Shown: one piece after another, positions 1-10,540 of the stretch
Layout of the letters: every line of letters starts with the position of its first letter
Position numbering within the stretch: position 1 is the first letter of the stretch
NCBI GenBank assembly: GCA_009823395.1
Contig: CM020509.1
Coordinates: 12,451,001 to 12,515,000, forward strand
Length of the DNA: 64,000 nt
Direction: 5' to 3'
Source of the DNA: Thamnaconus septentrionalis
Taxonomy: Eukaryota; Chordata; Actinopteri; Tetraodontiformes; Monacanthidae
Notes under the pieces: model-generated
Databases searched by the model: none
Seen by the model: only the letters and a program-made list of their open reading frames with translations
What the model was told of the DNA's origin: nothing
Translations under genes and position numbers: made by a program

Positions 1-82
1 ACCCACGCTGGAATGCACACAAGCGCACACTGAATGTGACACTCACCCAACTCCTTTTGAATCCTTCTGTTGTTTCTTGCAG

Positions 83-123
83 AACTTTTACAAGGATATC
101 AATCGCGAGGGGATGTACATCAG
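83..123 (+). CDS. dock2: dock2 exon 1 of window
   Basis: Encodes [13 protein letters not shown] plus two bases of an Arg codon. The acceptor is TTCTTGCAG and the donor is AG|GTATTT, phase 2. It matches the start of the DHR-2 domain (lobe A). Upstream exons are outside the window. Confidence 0.88.
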
Positions 124-2040
124 GTATTTACACTCTCATTTTAACATCATGTGCTTTTAAAGTGTTGCCTGTTTCTATCACACGTTCGTGTCGTGCGCCT
201 GCGTGCGTGCGCGCGCACTTGTCTGTGCGTTTTCCATAATCTGACAAGGGATTATACGGGTCTCACTGAATTAATGTCAAAATCCATGGGATCAGCTCAT
301 GGTCTGACTGGAGGGAGACGGGAGAGGGAATGATAAGATGGCCCTGAGGAAGGGAAGACGTGAAGGAAGGACGAGTTGTTGGCGGCGGCGGCGCCACATT
401 AAACATCATTAGTGATCTTCATGTGTGCTTAACTCTGCGGTCGACCGGCCGCCTGCATACATCCTGCAGAGGACATGTTAATACCCGACCAATCAAGTAA
501 ACACTTCCCTGCAAATTTACACAAAGGCTCAACATCTGCTTTGTACAATAAGCTGCAGCGTCTCTCCGGTGCCCACGCACAAGATGTACTGCTGCCCCAG
601 GCCAAAGCGTCGACGCCACTAAACCATATGATGATATGGCCCTTTAGCCCTTAGCCGAACATTTAATATACCGCTGAGAGGCTAAATGGACGTGCATTAA
701 TGCCTTTTTTGTCTATGTTGAGCCAAATTGCTCCCCAGTGGGAGCCTCTATTACCCATTCACACCCTCAATCTCAGTGTGATAGCGAAGGGCACCACGCT
801 AGGAGCAGACCTGCTCAGCGGGAGCCGTGATTCCTCTCCAACTTCGTCTCTGGCAAAGAGACGGAGCGGTCGGGGCGCTTCGAGGTCCCGTATCGCGCTC
901 AAGGTCACTCGCTGCTGCTGATGAGGATTGAACGGATGGGGGATAACCTGATTCTTAAAGGAGGAGGGAAGAGCGGGGCGGCTCTTAAAATTCGCAGGAT
1001 GAAGGCCAATAGAATCGATGAGGACTTAAATTTGACCTTTGTTCAACCTTAATAGCTGATAATAAAACAAATATTTACAGAAAAATCAGTGAACACCAAC
1101 GTCAGGGAAGCAGAGTCACAGGACGGTTGGGCTGCTTTACTGACCGTAGCGAGAAAATGACTGTGGAGTGTTTTTTTTTTGTTTGTTTCCGGCGCAGCTG
1201 CCCAGTAATGCAACCACAACTGAGTTTGACACAACAGAAATACGAAAAGGAAAAATGTGCAAATTCTCTCCACTCAGCGCAGCACCTGGTGGATATTCCA
1301 AGTGGACGATTTTACTGGCCGCTGCTTTCAGCTTTGTCATCGGCGCTGGAGCAGAAAAGTCCAGCCGTGGGTAAAATGTTGTCTTCTGGCAGATGGAGAC
1401 CAAGAATAAGACCCCAAAACTGAAGAAAAAAAACAACAAACAAAAAAACACAAGAGCAATTAACTTATGTGCTGCACTGGCAGCCAAATGCTCCACAACT
1501 TTCCCGCCGTTTCAAGCAGCTGACAAACTTTCTTTTAATTGCTTGGCGACATCTGCAGCACCAACAGAGAGACGCTCTTGTGACTCTGCGCCGTCTGCGT
1601 GCGTCTCACTGACCTTTTTTGTCTTGCCTACAGTGCACTTCAGTGATGTGTGTGTGTGACTGAGATGGGTGAGAGACACTGACTGAACGAGACAGTGAGG
1701 AATGTGATTTATTCCAGGCAGCGTTTCGGGTTGCCAGACAGTGGCACCTAGTGGACTGGCATTGAATTTCTTGTGACCTTTTGTGAATGTGTGTGCGTGT
1801 GTACTTGCCCAGGTACCTTTACAAGTTGAGGGATCTTCACCTGGAGGGTGAGAACTACACCGAGGCGGCTTACACCCTGCTGCTTCACTCTCGCCTGCTG
1901 AAGGTGAGACACAAACAGACCCGCATATGCAAAACACACATATACATACACATATTTACAGCTGTATAAAGAGATGATTCATCATTCAACACCGCTGCCC
2001 CTGTCTTCTACCTAATGAGGTATATCCGCCATGACAGAGG

Positions 2041-2074
<34 letters not shown>

Positions 2075-5000
2075 ACCGTTTCATAATAAATGGCCGCAGT
2101 GTCCCCGGCCTCCAGCTGACTGGGCTCCAGGGTGACTTGACGGCGGCGACACTGACCGGTGCCACCGTGATTAATGCGGCAAGTGCCGGGATCCGCGTTT
2201 TGTGTGTCTGCGCCTGTGACCTCTCCTGTCTGCTCGTCTCTGTTTTTTTACGAGGCTCTCAGAGGCTCGTGGAGATGGACGGCGGACGGGTCTCTCCCTC
2301 CTGTCTGGTGTAATTACACCCGGAGCAGTTAAATCTAACGTTCGTCATAATCTACGCTCGTCGGCAGTCACCCTCGTTTCACGTTAATGTGATGAGCAGG
2401 CAGGAGCGCAAAGCCTGGCCGCCCACTATCTCCCTCCGCCACATTTTTAAGTCGATAAAACAGTTCCACTAATATAATTCACTTTTGGGGATCACTCAGC
2501 TTTTTTTTAATTTTTTTTCGTCTTCGGTTCTTTAAGTGGATCTGTATGAAACACTGTCTGGTGGAAGATTAGCCATTGTGTCAGCTATATGAAAGATGTG
2601 CATTGTTCTGCCTAATTTGTTGAACGCTCTGATTTGGGGCCAAAAATTTTACGCATGACAACAAAGGAAGTCCTATCGCGGAGTTCTCGCTCCCTTTTCC
2701 TTTACTCTAAACAATGATAAATGAGAGCAGAAAAGATGTTTCGCTATCAACAAGGAAAAAAAAAAAGAACTAATCCAATTTTCTTTGCTCTGTGTCTCCT
2801 GCTCCACCGCTGCTGCCGCCGCCGCCACAGTGGCTGGATGAGATGTGCAGCCCGCAGTTTGAGTCCCACGGTTCACAAACCCAGCGGCAGCTCAAAGAGA
2901 CGCTCTACGACACCATCATCGACTACTTCGACAAGGGCAAGGTCGGCAAAGTTTGCTCTTAACAAAAAAAAAAACCTTTTTAAAGGATGCATCAGTGCTC
3001 ATCAGGCCTTCGGGACCATCGCTGGTGAATTTCTGAGAGAAAAGCTCTTCTGCCCTTCTAGCAGGGGAATGGCAATTAACATTTTTTCTTTTTTTTTCAT
3101 TGGATTGACCAAAAGATAAAGAGATGACTTGTTTAGATTGAGACAGCGATGCTGCCTAGGCCGAGAGCGGCATTGTGTTTCAACCCATCCGTGTTTGTAC
3201 TGGGAGCTTTGTGCTCTTTGAAGCAGCCGTCAGCCCCACGTCTCCCTTTTGAGACACAGTCTTAGATTTTGCTGGATGAACTCCCTCTGTGTGTAGCGTA
3301 TATTGAGCAGCCTTTGTCTCTGTCTCTTTTGCTAATGTGTGTGTGTGTGTGTCTGCTCAGATGTGGGAGGAGGCCATCACTCTGTGCAAGGAACTGGCCG
3401 ACCAGTACGAGAACGAGATCTTTGACTACGAGCTGCTCAGCAAAAGGCTGGTAAGAAGAATCCCGTCATCCGAGACTTCCACCCCATCTCTTTTGCATAA
3501 CTGCGCGACGAGGGCCCGCCCTCCAGCAACACGCCGTGGAATTAAAACCATTTAGAAGGGATAAAAATTACAGCGCCTTGGTGCTCAGCGTATAAAAGTG
3601 TTGCTCAAGGATTTTCCCCTTCATATCCTTGGAGGGGAAGTAACGGCAGATATACCTCTTCTGCATCTATCAACTTAATGATTCCGCTTTCCTTCCCCGT
3701 TTGTTCTTTCAGCCTTCGCCAGTGTGTTCCTTTATTAAAAAGAAAATGTCCTTAAGATAAAAGGCTTGTTGGGAAAAGAAAAAATGCTGAAGTGGATCCG
3801 ACTAATGTGTTCAAGTAGCATAAGTCACTTTGATGTGTACCACTGTGGTCAGCCTGTAATGCATATTGTAATGATTATTTTAATCGAAAAACTTGAAAAC
3901 TTTTCTAATGTTTCATGACTCCGAGTGAAAATGTCACACAGCCCCACGTTTGTCTCTGTCATGTCTTCCTTTGGCATCGCCACAGGAAAGATTTCCCACA
4001 ACTACGACTCGTTCTTTAACATCACATTCTCCTCTGTCTCCTCTCGACTTGACCTTCCTTTGCCACCCATAGACGATGACACTTTCCCTAATAATTCAGA
4101 AATCCCTTCCTCTTTGTGACTGTCGCAGCGGCTCTCTCGGCTAATGGTGAATTTATGTGGTTTTATAAATGAGGGGATGTTGCCCTTGGTTGCTGGGCAA
4201 TTAATTATTTTTTCCTCTCCTCCGCAGCTGTCACCCATAAAGCCCTTCCATTCTGTGCGGGGCAACTTTGTCATTGGCGTGAGCTGATTAAGCTGCCTCA
4301 CATTTGACTGTCCTCCGAATTAAAAGCTTCCAATATTTTCTTGCAGGAGAAACAAGCCAAGTTCTATGAGAACATTATGAAGATCTTGAGGCCAAAGCCA
4401 GACTACTTTGCTGTGGGCTACTATGGACAAGGCTATCCGCCCTTCCTCAGGGTTTGTATTGCAACGGCGCATGCACGTCCAAAAAAACCCCACATTTACT
4501 CAGTCTTACACACCAGATGTTTACAAACTTTGCTCTTGTTTTTTTTTTATCCGTCATCAGCACAAAAAGTGAAGCGCTTCAAAATTGCAGCTGCAGCAAT
4601 TTTTTTATTTTCTTTACTCAAGTGCACGATGCTTAACAGAATGTGACATAAAGAATCTCGTGGGAACACAGAGGGAATCAGCGGATTTTAACAAAGTGCA
4701 GAAATAAACTCTGATTATGTCTCTTGTAGTCATTAGGTGTTTTCAGCTGCTGGGCTGTGTCAGCTGGGGAATGTCAGTGAGAGAGTTGGCTGCTTGGGCC
4801 AGCATTGGCTGAAGGTCTGCACGAACCCAATTCTGTGCTGTTGAAATCAGCCACAACACAAACAAGCCTGGTCCCACGACAGCCCTTCATAGCCTGCAGC
4901 AAAATACTAACAATAGCAGTATTTTTCTTTCAAGAGGACGTAAAGTCAGAAGTGAATGATAATACCAAAGTAATACTGCAAACAAAGTGGTAATATATGG

Positions 5001-5533
5001 ACAGCTCAACCCCATACTGGTTTCATTTGTGTGGAATCTCGAAGAACGAAGACATAGAGTTCCTCAGGGATCAATTTTTTTTTTTCATTGATCAGGTCTA
5101 TCCTGAAATGAACAGACACATTAAAAAAAACAATCCCTGTTATTAATCAGCCTATGATGCATGACATTGTCATAATGTTATTGTTAAAGTGGGCTGTAAA
5201 ACCGTAACACCGTCTCTGAAAAAGCTAAAGAGGATTAGCACAGGAATGTTTGAAAATCGTCAAAGCCTTTTTTTTTTCTTATCGGCGTTATTAACAGCAA
5301 TCTGCCTCCTTCCACTTAAGAACAAGGTATTTATCCACCGTGGGAAGGAATATGAACGCAGAGAGGACTTTCAGAACCACCTGATGAGCCAGTTCCCCAG
5401 TGCCGTGCGCCTCAACACCACCACCATGCCGGGGAGCGATATTAGGGACTCCTCGCTTCAGTGTATCCTTCACAATCACCAGAGTGCCCTCTTCATAATT
5501 TTCCAAGCTAACAAGCTCTTAACAGACACGACC

Positions 5534-5575
<42 letters not shown>

Positions 5576-8500
5576 CTATTGATTTCTTTCTTTCATTTGT
5601 CTACCTGTATTTGTGACTTCAATAAATTACAACAAATTCCAGCCCCTGGAGGTTGCATGACTCATTTTCTACAGTCCGTTTATTGATTTTGATGCGGGCT
5701 TATCGAGTGAAAGTCTGGGAATAAAGTTTGTTAATTCCTTAACAGTCTGGTCCAGATATCCAGTGTTTCACAGTGCAACCAGTCCTTGAGATTCCACCGC
5801 GTCTGAAGAACAAACCTGTACCCGATCAGATTATCAAGTCAGTCAACAGAATGTTAAACTCTGCGTAGGCTTTTATTAGAAGCTCACAGTAACTTTCTTT
5901 CTTTTTTTCACTTTAAACTCCATCTGCCTTGTCTTACAACGGCAGCTTCTACAAATCCAACTACGTGCAGCGTTTTCACTATTCCAGACCTGTGAGGAAA
6001 GGACCCGTTGACCCCAACAACGAGTTTGCAGTGAGTATATCAGCCTGTGCTGACATCAGGGTTAATAAAATGGGTCAAAGGTAGACCTGAGATGACATGC
6101 TGCCCTTTTTTAATACATAAAGAGGGAAAATATAGTTAAATTATGAGCTCTGAAATGTTAGTAAGACCGTAGCAGTGGATTTGCAATTGCAGTTGCATTC
6201 TACATATTAAAGAAACCCATTGGTATTTACTGTAAAATATGCATTTATAGTGCATATAAAAGTATCGACTGCAGAAAGTTCAGTCTTATTTCCAGACAGA
6301 AATATTTTTGGACATGATTATATGACACAGATGCTTTACATTGCTTGTTATTTATTAGTTGTTTATGAGACTTTTTGTCTTCTTCTCTATCCACATTTCA
6401 GTCCATGTGGATTGAGCGCACGACCTTCACCACTGTGTACAAGCTTCCAGGGATCCTGCGTTGGTTTGAAGCTACCGACGTAAAACACGTATGTCTCTGA
6501 GAGAGTTTGCTTTGCCCTCACCATGCGCCTCCCTCCTGTCCTCAATGTCCATTTTTTGTTTCCTCCCTCTGATGCCCCAACGCTGTTTGCACCACTCACC
6601 TTCTTTTCCAGACCACCCTGTCACCGTTAGAAAATGCCATCGAGACCATGGAGTCCACCAACGAGAAGATTCTCACCATGATTAACCAGTATCAGGCTGA
6701 CTGGAGCCTTCCCATCAATCCCCTGTCAATGCTCCTCAATGGCATCGTCGACCCAGCGGTCATGGGAGGCTTTGCCAAGTATGAGAAGGTAAACTGCTGC
6801 ATGACTGTCGCACCACACATCATGTCTTTGTTGGTTCAGGTAATGACGATCATTGAACCAAACTAACCGAATAACTAACTAAGACCCAGTTGTTGTGATG
6901 TTTTATTTTCCTGCATCGCCACTGTTCTTCACTTTGTCTTGTGATGTGTTTTTTATGTCGCAATGATACCTTCTTTTGTCTTTTTAAGACCTTCAACTCT
7001 GCATTTTTTTCTTATCTAAAAAAGACAAATGTTGACTGGGTGTGAGAAGCATTTTTAAAAAGGAGCTAGAGCAGAGATTTACCGTCTCAGTACTTTTTCA
7101 TCCCCCCCGCCCTCAAGACCAGAAGTTAGCGTGTCCTTAAGGGACTGCTTTGCTGCAAGATTCATTTTTCATGATAAATTAACTGCAATTTAGTATCTAA
7201 GAACCAGCAACCACCGCGGGCTCAGGGGTCCAAATTGCATTGAAAGTGACGTCCTTGTGAAAGTCTAATGGATACATAACATCATTAGCACTGACCCAAA
7301 TCAAATCAAGTTATTGTGCTTGTTGAGTTGAAATTGAAAGATGAAAACACCTTTTTTTTTTAAAATAAATGTAAAGGCTTTCTTCACTGAGGAGTACACC
7401 CAGCAGCACCCAGAGGACAGGGACAAACTACTGCGTCTCAAAGACCTGATAGCCTGGCAGGTAGTCAAACACAAAAACACACATTCTCTGAATACAGCGG
7501 ACAAATATACGCATCACTTTTATGGAGGCCATTCCGTTGACACCGCAGTGCTTATGGTGTTTATAGATCCCATTACTGGGCGGAGGGATTTCTCTCCACG
7601 GGAAGAGGGTGACGGACGACTTGCGGCCTTTCCACGAGCGAATGGAGGAATGCTTCAAGCAGCTGAAGAAGAAAGTGGAGAAGGAGTACGGCGTGAGGGA
7701 GCTGGTAGGTTGGACAGAGGCGGAACGGGAGAAAGAGCTTTGGTTTATCTCCTAAACATGTTCTTTTCTGCAAGGCTCCATGCAGAGTTGCAGTACTGGA
7801 GCTGCACTAATTGAGCTGGAAATGAGCTGAAGCAGGCATATTGTAAAGATCAAAGTGCCTCTAAAAATAATAGTAAAAAAAAAAAAAAAGCCTTCAAGTA
7901 AAATTGTTGATGTGGGAGTTCTACCTTTACATTTACTCACAGTCAGATCAGGGCTGGAATGGTCTGACTGAGGCTAAATATGGTCATTAGCCTATAAAAG
8001 CGCTCTGCCCCTCAGGAGCGATTCAAGTAATTATGAATGAAAGTGATGATATTGCTGTTTTGTTTTTTTTAGAGCGCTTTTTTACTTGCTTATGCTTTCA
8101 TTTCATTACCACCGGGTATTACGGGGTGTCTTTGTGTTTCCAGCCGGACTTGGATGAAAGGAAGTCCACCCGCCCTCGCTCCATGCTGCGTTCCATCCGC
8201 CAGTCGATCATCTCGATCTCCTCGCTGCAGGGATCAGAATGTGGGACTCCGACGAAGGCCCCGGCAGACAGGTGACATTGACAGTTAGCTTTCATTTAGA
8301 CCTGAAAAATCAATTGCGTGACCCCAGAGCACGGGTCAGCGGGGCTGCATGCGGCTGTTTCATCTCTCTGATGTGGCCCCCTGTGGCTTTGGGAAATAAA
8401 TAATGGGTATTTAATTAAAATATATTTGATCTTCGTTGGTTAATTTCTAAAATGTGATTCTAAATTTGAAGATTATGGTGATCTTGTAAAATCAAAGCAT

Positions 8501-10383
8501 GACATGTTAACATTTTTTGCTGCTCTTAATATAGCTGCCAATGTTAGACACCTGTCTTGAACTTTTCAAACCCAGGTCGATAAACTATGGAGAAGAAAAG
8601 AAAATTGTCTGAAGAAAACAGAACGTGAACATAAATGCTGTTGTTTCATTTTAAATGTCCAAAGGCCTTTTTGGCACCTATTGTTTTCTAGTGTTTCCCA
8701 CTCAAAGGTCTAAATGGCTCTTTGGGTGGTGAAGATTGGCAGCCCCTGCCCTGGAGTGCCAAGAGCATCACTAGGCAGAAGTGAACCAGAAATGAGCAAC
8801 ATGACACGACATATGATGTCATTTAGCTCATTTTATACACATTTTTCTCAGATATAGCTCATTTCCTCACTCACACTATATACAGTATATGAGCTTAAAG
8901 CGAGAAAAGTTTTCAAATTATATCAGGTAGAAATGCATCATTAAACTTTTACATTCGGCACCCCATATCATCAGTCCTCCTTTTGTTCCTCACACGTTCC
9001 CAGGGACCTGCCTCCCGAGTCACCCACTTCCTTCACCCTCCAGTGCTCCAGCGGGAGCGTGAGCACCAGCAATTCCGAGGATCTGGTGATGACGGTTGGT
9101 GACGCCGAGGTCAGGCTGAGGAAGAGCAAGAAGAAGAAGAAGAGGAGCAGCATGATCTTCATCACCGAGGAGCGAGAAAGGACGAGCACGCTGGACTGCA
9201 AACGGGTGAGGACGGCCTTTTTTTCCCCCATTGGCCGGAGAGACGGTCAGGTGACCTCAAGAGTAGGAAGGAAGCATCAGAGGAAGATGAGCAGGGCATG
9301 ACGCTGCCGTTGCATGATCTCTGTCTCCCCCTAGCTGTCAAAGAAGCAGGAGTTCCGCAGTGACACCAACCTGTCTGGGCCCAACGAGGAAAGTGTGTCA
9401 CTGACCAGCGCCAACTCTAGATCCCTGCCAGCCATCACAGGTGACAAGGACACACAAAAAAACTCAACGCTTAAAAACATATACAACATTTTGCACTGTT
9501 TGTTCTGAACTATATCTCGAATTAAAAACTACAGATTTGGTTCTGACAGAGAGAAAGAACTGGGTTTTGTTTCAAATAAAGTAAAAAAGAAGACGCCACT
9601 GCTTCAGTAGCTGTCCAGGTTCACTGTGCAGTGATAGGAATTTTTACAAAAAAAAAAGACGAAGCTCATGACAGTTTAGAGACTAAATGGTTTTTGATGA
9701 TCTCGTCCCTTTTTTAGTAGCATAGCATATTTAACTTCAAATTAGAGTATGGAGCCACAATTTACTTGATTCGCTCTGGCATCCTGCCACGTTGAACTCA
9801 GCCAGCCCTGCAGTGGTGTTAATATGCAGCCTCTGATTAGTACCACAAGCTGTGCAGCCGTGCGGAACAGAACTTCGGCACCACCGGCATCGCCAGGGCA
9901 ATATTTAATCAGTTAAGCGGCTGCAGGATCACCCCCCCCCTTAAAAAAAAAAGCAGGAAGAAGCAGCTGCTTCCTTCCTGGGAGGCTGGGAAGAGGATAT
10001 AAAACACAGATGGATGGTTGTTGCTTGCAGGTTTGTCCCTGGTGGTGGCAGGGGGTGCAGAGGAGGTGGAGTCTTCCAAGTCCAGGAGGGACAGTAAGTG
10101 TATGTCTGTCAGCGGGACCTCGGACAGAACTGCCGACAGAAGGTCAAAGGGCGTCATAAACCTCCTCTTCAAGTCCAAGGTGAAACACAAAGCGTATAGC
10201 CTAACCCTTCTCTCTACTCTAACCGTGTGAGAGAAAGCAAGCCAGCTTCCAATTCTTAATTTAACTTGCCAACACTCGCCACAATGGCTGTACTAACGCC
10301 GTGCACCTTTGCTTCAACAGAGCTCCAAGTCAGACGACGTGAAGTCCACCGATCCCAGCAAAGGCAGTAACAGCCACTTCTGA
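83..10383 (+). CDS. dock2: dock2-like Rac GEF, 3' part (17 exons)
   Basis: C-terminal third of a dedicator-of-cytokinesis protein. Coding segments are 83-123, 1813-1903, 2831-2941, 3361-3450, 4347-4451, 5321-5462, 5756-5837, 5946-6030, 6402-6488, 6612-6788, 7377-7460, 7567-7704, 8144-8271, 9004-9205, 9335-9440, 10031-10179 and 10321-10383. They total 1881 nt, and every junction keeps frame. Fragment residues 1-411 match the DHR-2 (DOCKER) domain, which removes GDP from Rac; residues 412-626 are a tail. DOCK2 is known as a leukocyte Rac activator working with ELMO1 at the plasma membrane. The tail lacks the long proline-rich Crk-binding end of DOCK1 and instead has a lysine-rich stretch followed by a DOCK2-like 'SDTNLS' motif, so dock2 is favoured over dock1 and dock5. 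The N-terminal SH3 and DHR-1 parts lie left of the window. No frameshift or internal stop is seen. Confidence 0.93.
1813..1903 (+). CDS. dock2: dock2 exon 2 of window
   Basis: Completes the Arg codon, then encodes [29 protein letters not shown] (fragment residues 14-44), part of DHR-2 lobe A. Acceptor TTGCCCAG, donor AAG|GTGAGA, phase 0. '[12 protein letters not shown]' is a strong DOCK-A signature. Confidence 0.93.
2044..2072. repeat. poly(T) tract, 29 bases
   Basis: Uninterrupted T run in dock2 intron 2. It could be the tail of a reverse-strand retroposon, but no element body is recognisable next to it. Confidence 0.85.
2831..2941 (+). CDS. dock2: dock2 exon 3 of window
   Basis: Starts [10 protein letters not shown] and ends [12 protein letters not shown] (residues 45-81), DHR-2 lobe A. 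The acceptor is GCCGCCACAG. The donor GTCGGC is weak (G at +4, no A at +3). The reading frame and the family's known K|M boundary support the call. Confidence 0.92.
3336..3353. repeat. Short (TG)n before dock2 exon 4
   Basis: About nine TG units end seven bases before the exon 4 acceptor and occupy most of the place of the polypyrimidine tract. Confidence 0.8.
3361..3450 (+). CDS. dock2: dock2 exon 4 of window
   Basis: Encodes [17 protein letters not shown] to LLSKRL (residues 82-111), DHR-2 lobe A. The acceptor CTGCTCAG follows a short TG repeat. Donor CTG|GTAAGA. It is 90 nt in phase 0/0, so skipping would keep frame. Confidence 0.94.
4347..4451 (+). CDS. dock2: dock2 exon 5 of window
   Basis: Encodes [20 protein letters not shown] to [11 protein letters not shown] (residues 112-146), the strongly conserved DHR-2 segment containing '[12 protein letters not shown]'. 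Acceptor TTCTTGCAG, donor AGG|GTTTGT, phase 0. Confidence 0.95.
5321..5462 (+). CDS. dock2: dock2 exon 6 of window
   Basis: Encodes [18 protein letters not shown] to IRDSSLQ (residues 147-193) and the first base of a Tyr codon. The acceptor is CCACTTAAG and the donor GTATCC. It is spliced in phase 1 to exon 7, giving the DOCK2 signature QYIQCF. Confidence 0.93.
5537..5574. repeat. (CA)n microsatellite
   Basis: About 19 perfect CA units in dock2 intron 6, between two small exons. Confidence 0.95.
5756..5837 (+). CDS. dock2: dock2 exon 7 of window
   Basis: Encodes (Y)[19 protein letters not shown] then PVPDQII (residues 194-220). The acceptor is TGGTCCAG just before 5756, not the nearby AACAG at 5745; only the former restores frame and the family residue Tyr. 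Donor AA|GTCAGT, phase 2. Confidence 0.92.
5946..6030 (+). CDS. dock2: dock2 exon 8 of window
   Basis: Encodes (N)[19 protein letters not shown] then PVDPNNEFA (residues 221-249), a core DHR-2 lobe B segment found in nearly all DOCK-A members. Acceptor ACGGCAG, donor GCA|GTGAGT, phase 0. Confidence 0.95.
6402..6488 (+). CDS. dock2: dock2 exon 9 of window
   Basis: Encodes [20 protein letters not shown] to ATDVKH (residues 250-278), DHR-2 lobe B. Acceptor CACATTTCAG, donor CAC|GTATGT, phase 0. Confidence 0.95.
6612..6788 (+). CDS. dock2: dock2 exon 10 of window
   Basis: Encodes [19 protein letters not shown] to GGFAKYEK (residues 279-337), spanning DHR-2 lobes B and C. It contains '[12 protein letters not shown]'. 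The second Val (fragment residue 328) lines up with the alpha-10 nucleotide-sensor valine (Val1538 in human DOCK2) if the fragment starts at the domain boundary. Acceptor CTTTTCCAG, donor AAG|GTAAAC. Confidence 0.95.
7377..7460 (+). CDS. dock2: dock2 exon 11 of window
   Basis: Encodes [19 protein letters not shown] then RLKDLIAWQ (residues 338-365), DHR-2 lobe C. The acceptor is unusual: the T-tract is separated from the AG by an A-rich stretch (AAATAAATGTAAAG). Donor CAG|GTAGTC. Confidence 0.93.
7567..7704 (+). CDS. dock2: dock2 exon 12 of window
   Basis: Encodes [20 protein letters not shown] to [10 protein letters not shown] (residues 366-411), the end of DHR-2 lobe C. Acceptor TTTATAG, donor CTG|GTAGGT, phase 0. 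Confidence 0.94.
8144..8271 (+). CDS. dock2: dock2 exon 13 of window
   Basis: First tail exon, encoding [20 protein letters not shown] to TKAPADR (residues 412-453). 'RPRSMLRS' is the conserved post-DHR-2 motif of DOCK1/2/5. Acceptor GTTTCCAG, donor AG|GTGACA, phase 2. Confidence 0.92.
9004..9205 (+). CDS. dock2: dock2 exon 14 of window
   Basis: Encodes residues 454-521 of the tail: a Ser/Thr-rich stretch ([14 protein letters not shown]), then [13 protein letters not shown] and CKR. The lysine run at 9119-9151 is built from AAG codons. Acceptor GTTCCCAG, donor CGG|GTGAGG, phase 0. Confidence 0.9.
9335..9440 (+). CDS. dock2: dock2 exon 15 of window
   Basis: Encodes [20 protein letters not shown] to SRSLPAIT plus one base (residues 522-556). 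'F.SDTNLS' is shared with mammalian DOCK2 and not with DOCK1. Acceptor CCCCCTAG, donor G|GTGACA, phase 1. Confidence 0.91.
10031..10179 (+). CDS. dock2: dock2 exon 16 of window
   Basis: Encodes (G)[20 protein letters not shown] to [10 protein letters not shown] (residues 557-606). 'LSLVVAG' matches the DOCK2 tail pattern 'LALSVAG'. Acceptor TTGCTTGCAG, donor AAG|GTGAAA, phase 0. Confidence 0.88.
10321..10383 (+). CDS. dock2: dock2 terminal coding exon
   Basis: Encodes [20 protein letters not shown] and TGA (10381-10383). Acceptor CTTCAACAG. The total tail length (215 residues) is in line with mammalian DOCK2, and the poly(A) signal is 132 bases beyond the stop, so this is taken as the true end. 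Confidence 0.88.
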   Translation, partial: SSKSDDVKSTDPSKGSNSHF

Positions 10384-10540
10384 GAAACCTGTTGTTAATT
10401 CCCTTTTTGACCATTCATGGATTTTGTTTGTTTATGACAGAAAGTTTTTGTATTCACTCCTTTGCATGCTGTCGCAGCACCACTGTCGCCTTAATATGAT
10501 TGATTCTGCCTGTCAATAAAGGCTATTTCCGTGGCTCGAC
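10384..10540 (+). other. dock2: dock2 3' UTR with poly(A) signal
   Basis: Non-coding sequence after the dock2 stop. AATAAA sits at 10515-10520 and a T/G-rich stretch follows at about 10540, a normal cleavage layout. The end point is approximate. Confidence 0.75.

Larger units (their letters stand above)
124..10320. other. dock2 introns
   Basis: Sixteen introns, the longest about 1.7 kb (124-1812). Introns longer than 300 bases are 124-1812, 1904-2830, 2942-3360, 3451-4346, 4452-5320, 6031-6401, 6789-7376, 7705-8143, 8272-9003 and 9441-10030. They hold homopolymer tracts, a (CA)n array and no convincing nested gene. I saw no missing exon between the listed ones. Confidence 0.7.

Noticed and set aside
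5741..5755. Alternative acceptor AACAG at 5741-5745 for dock2 exon 7
   Set aside because: Using it would shift the frame from the preceding phase-1 exon; the downstream CCAG restores QYIQCF.
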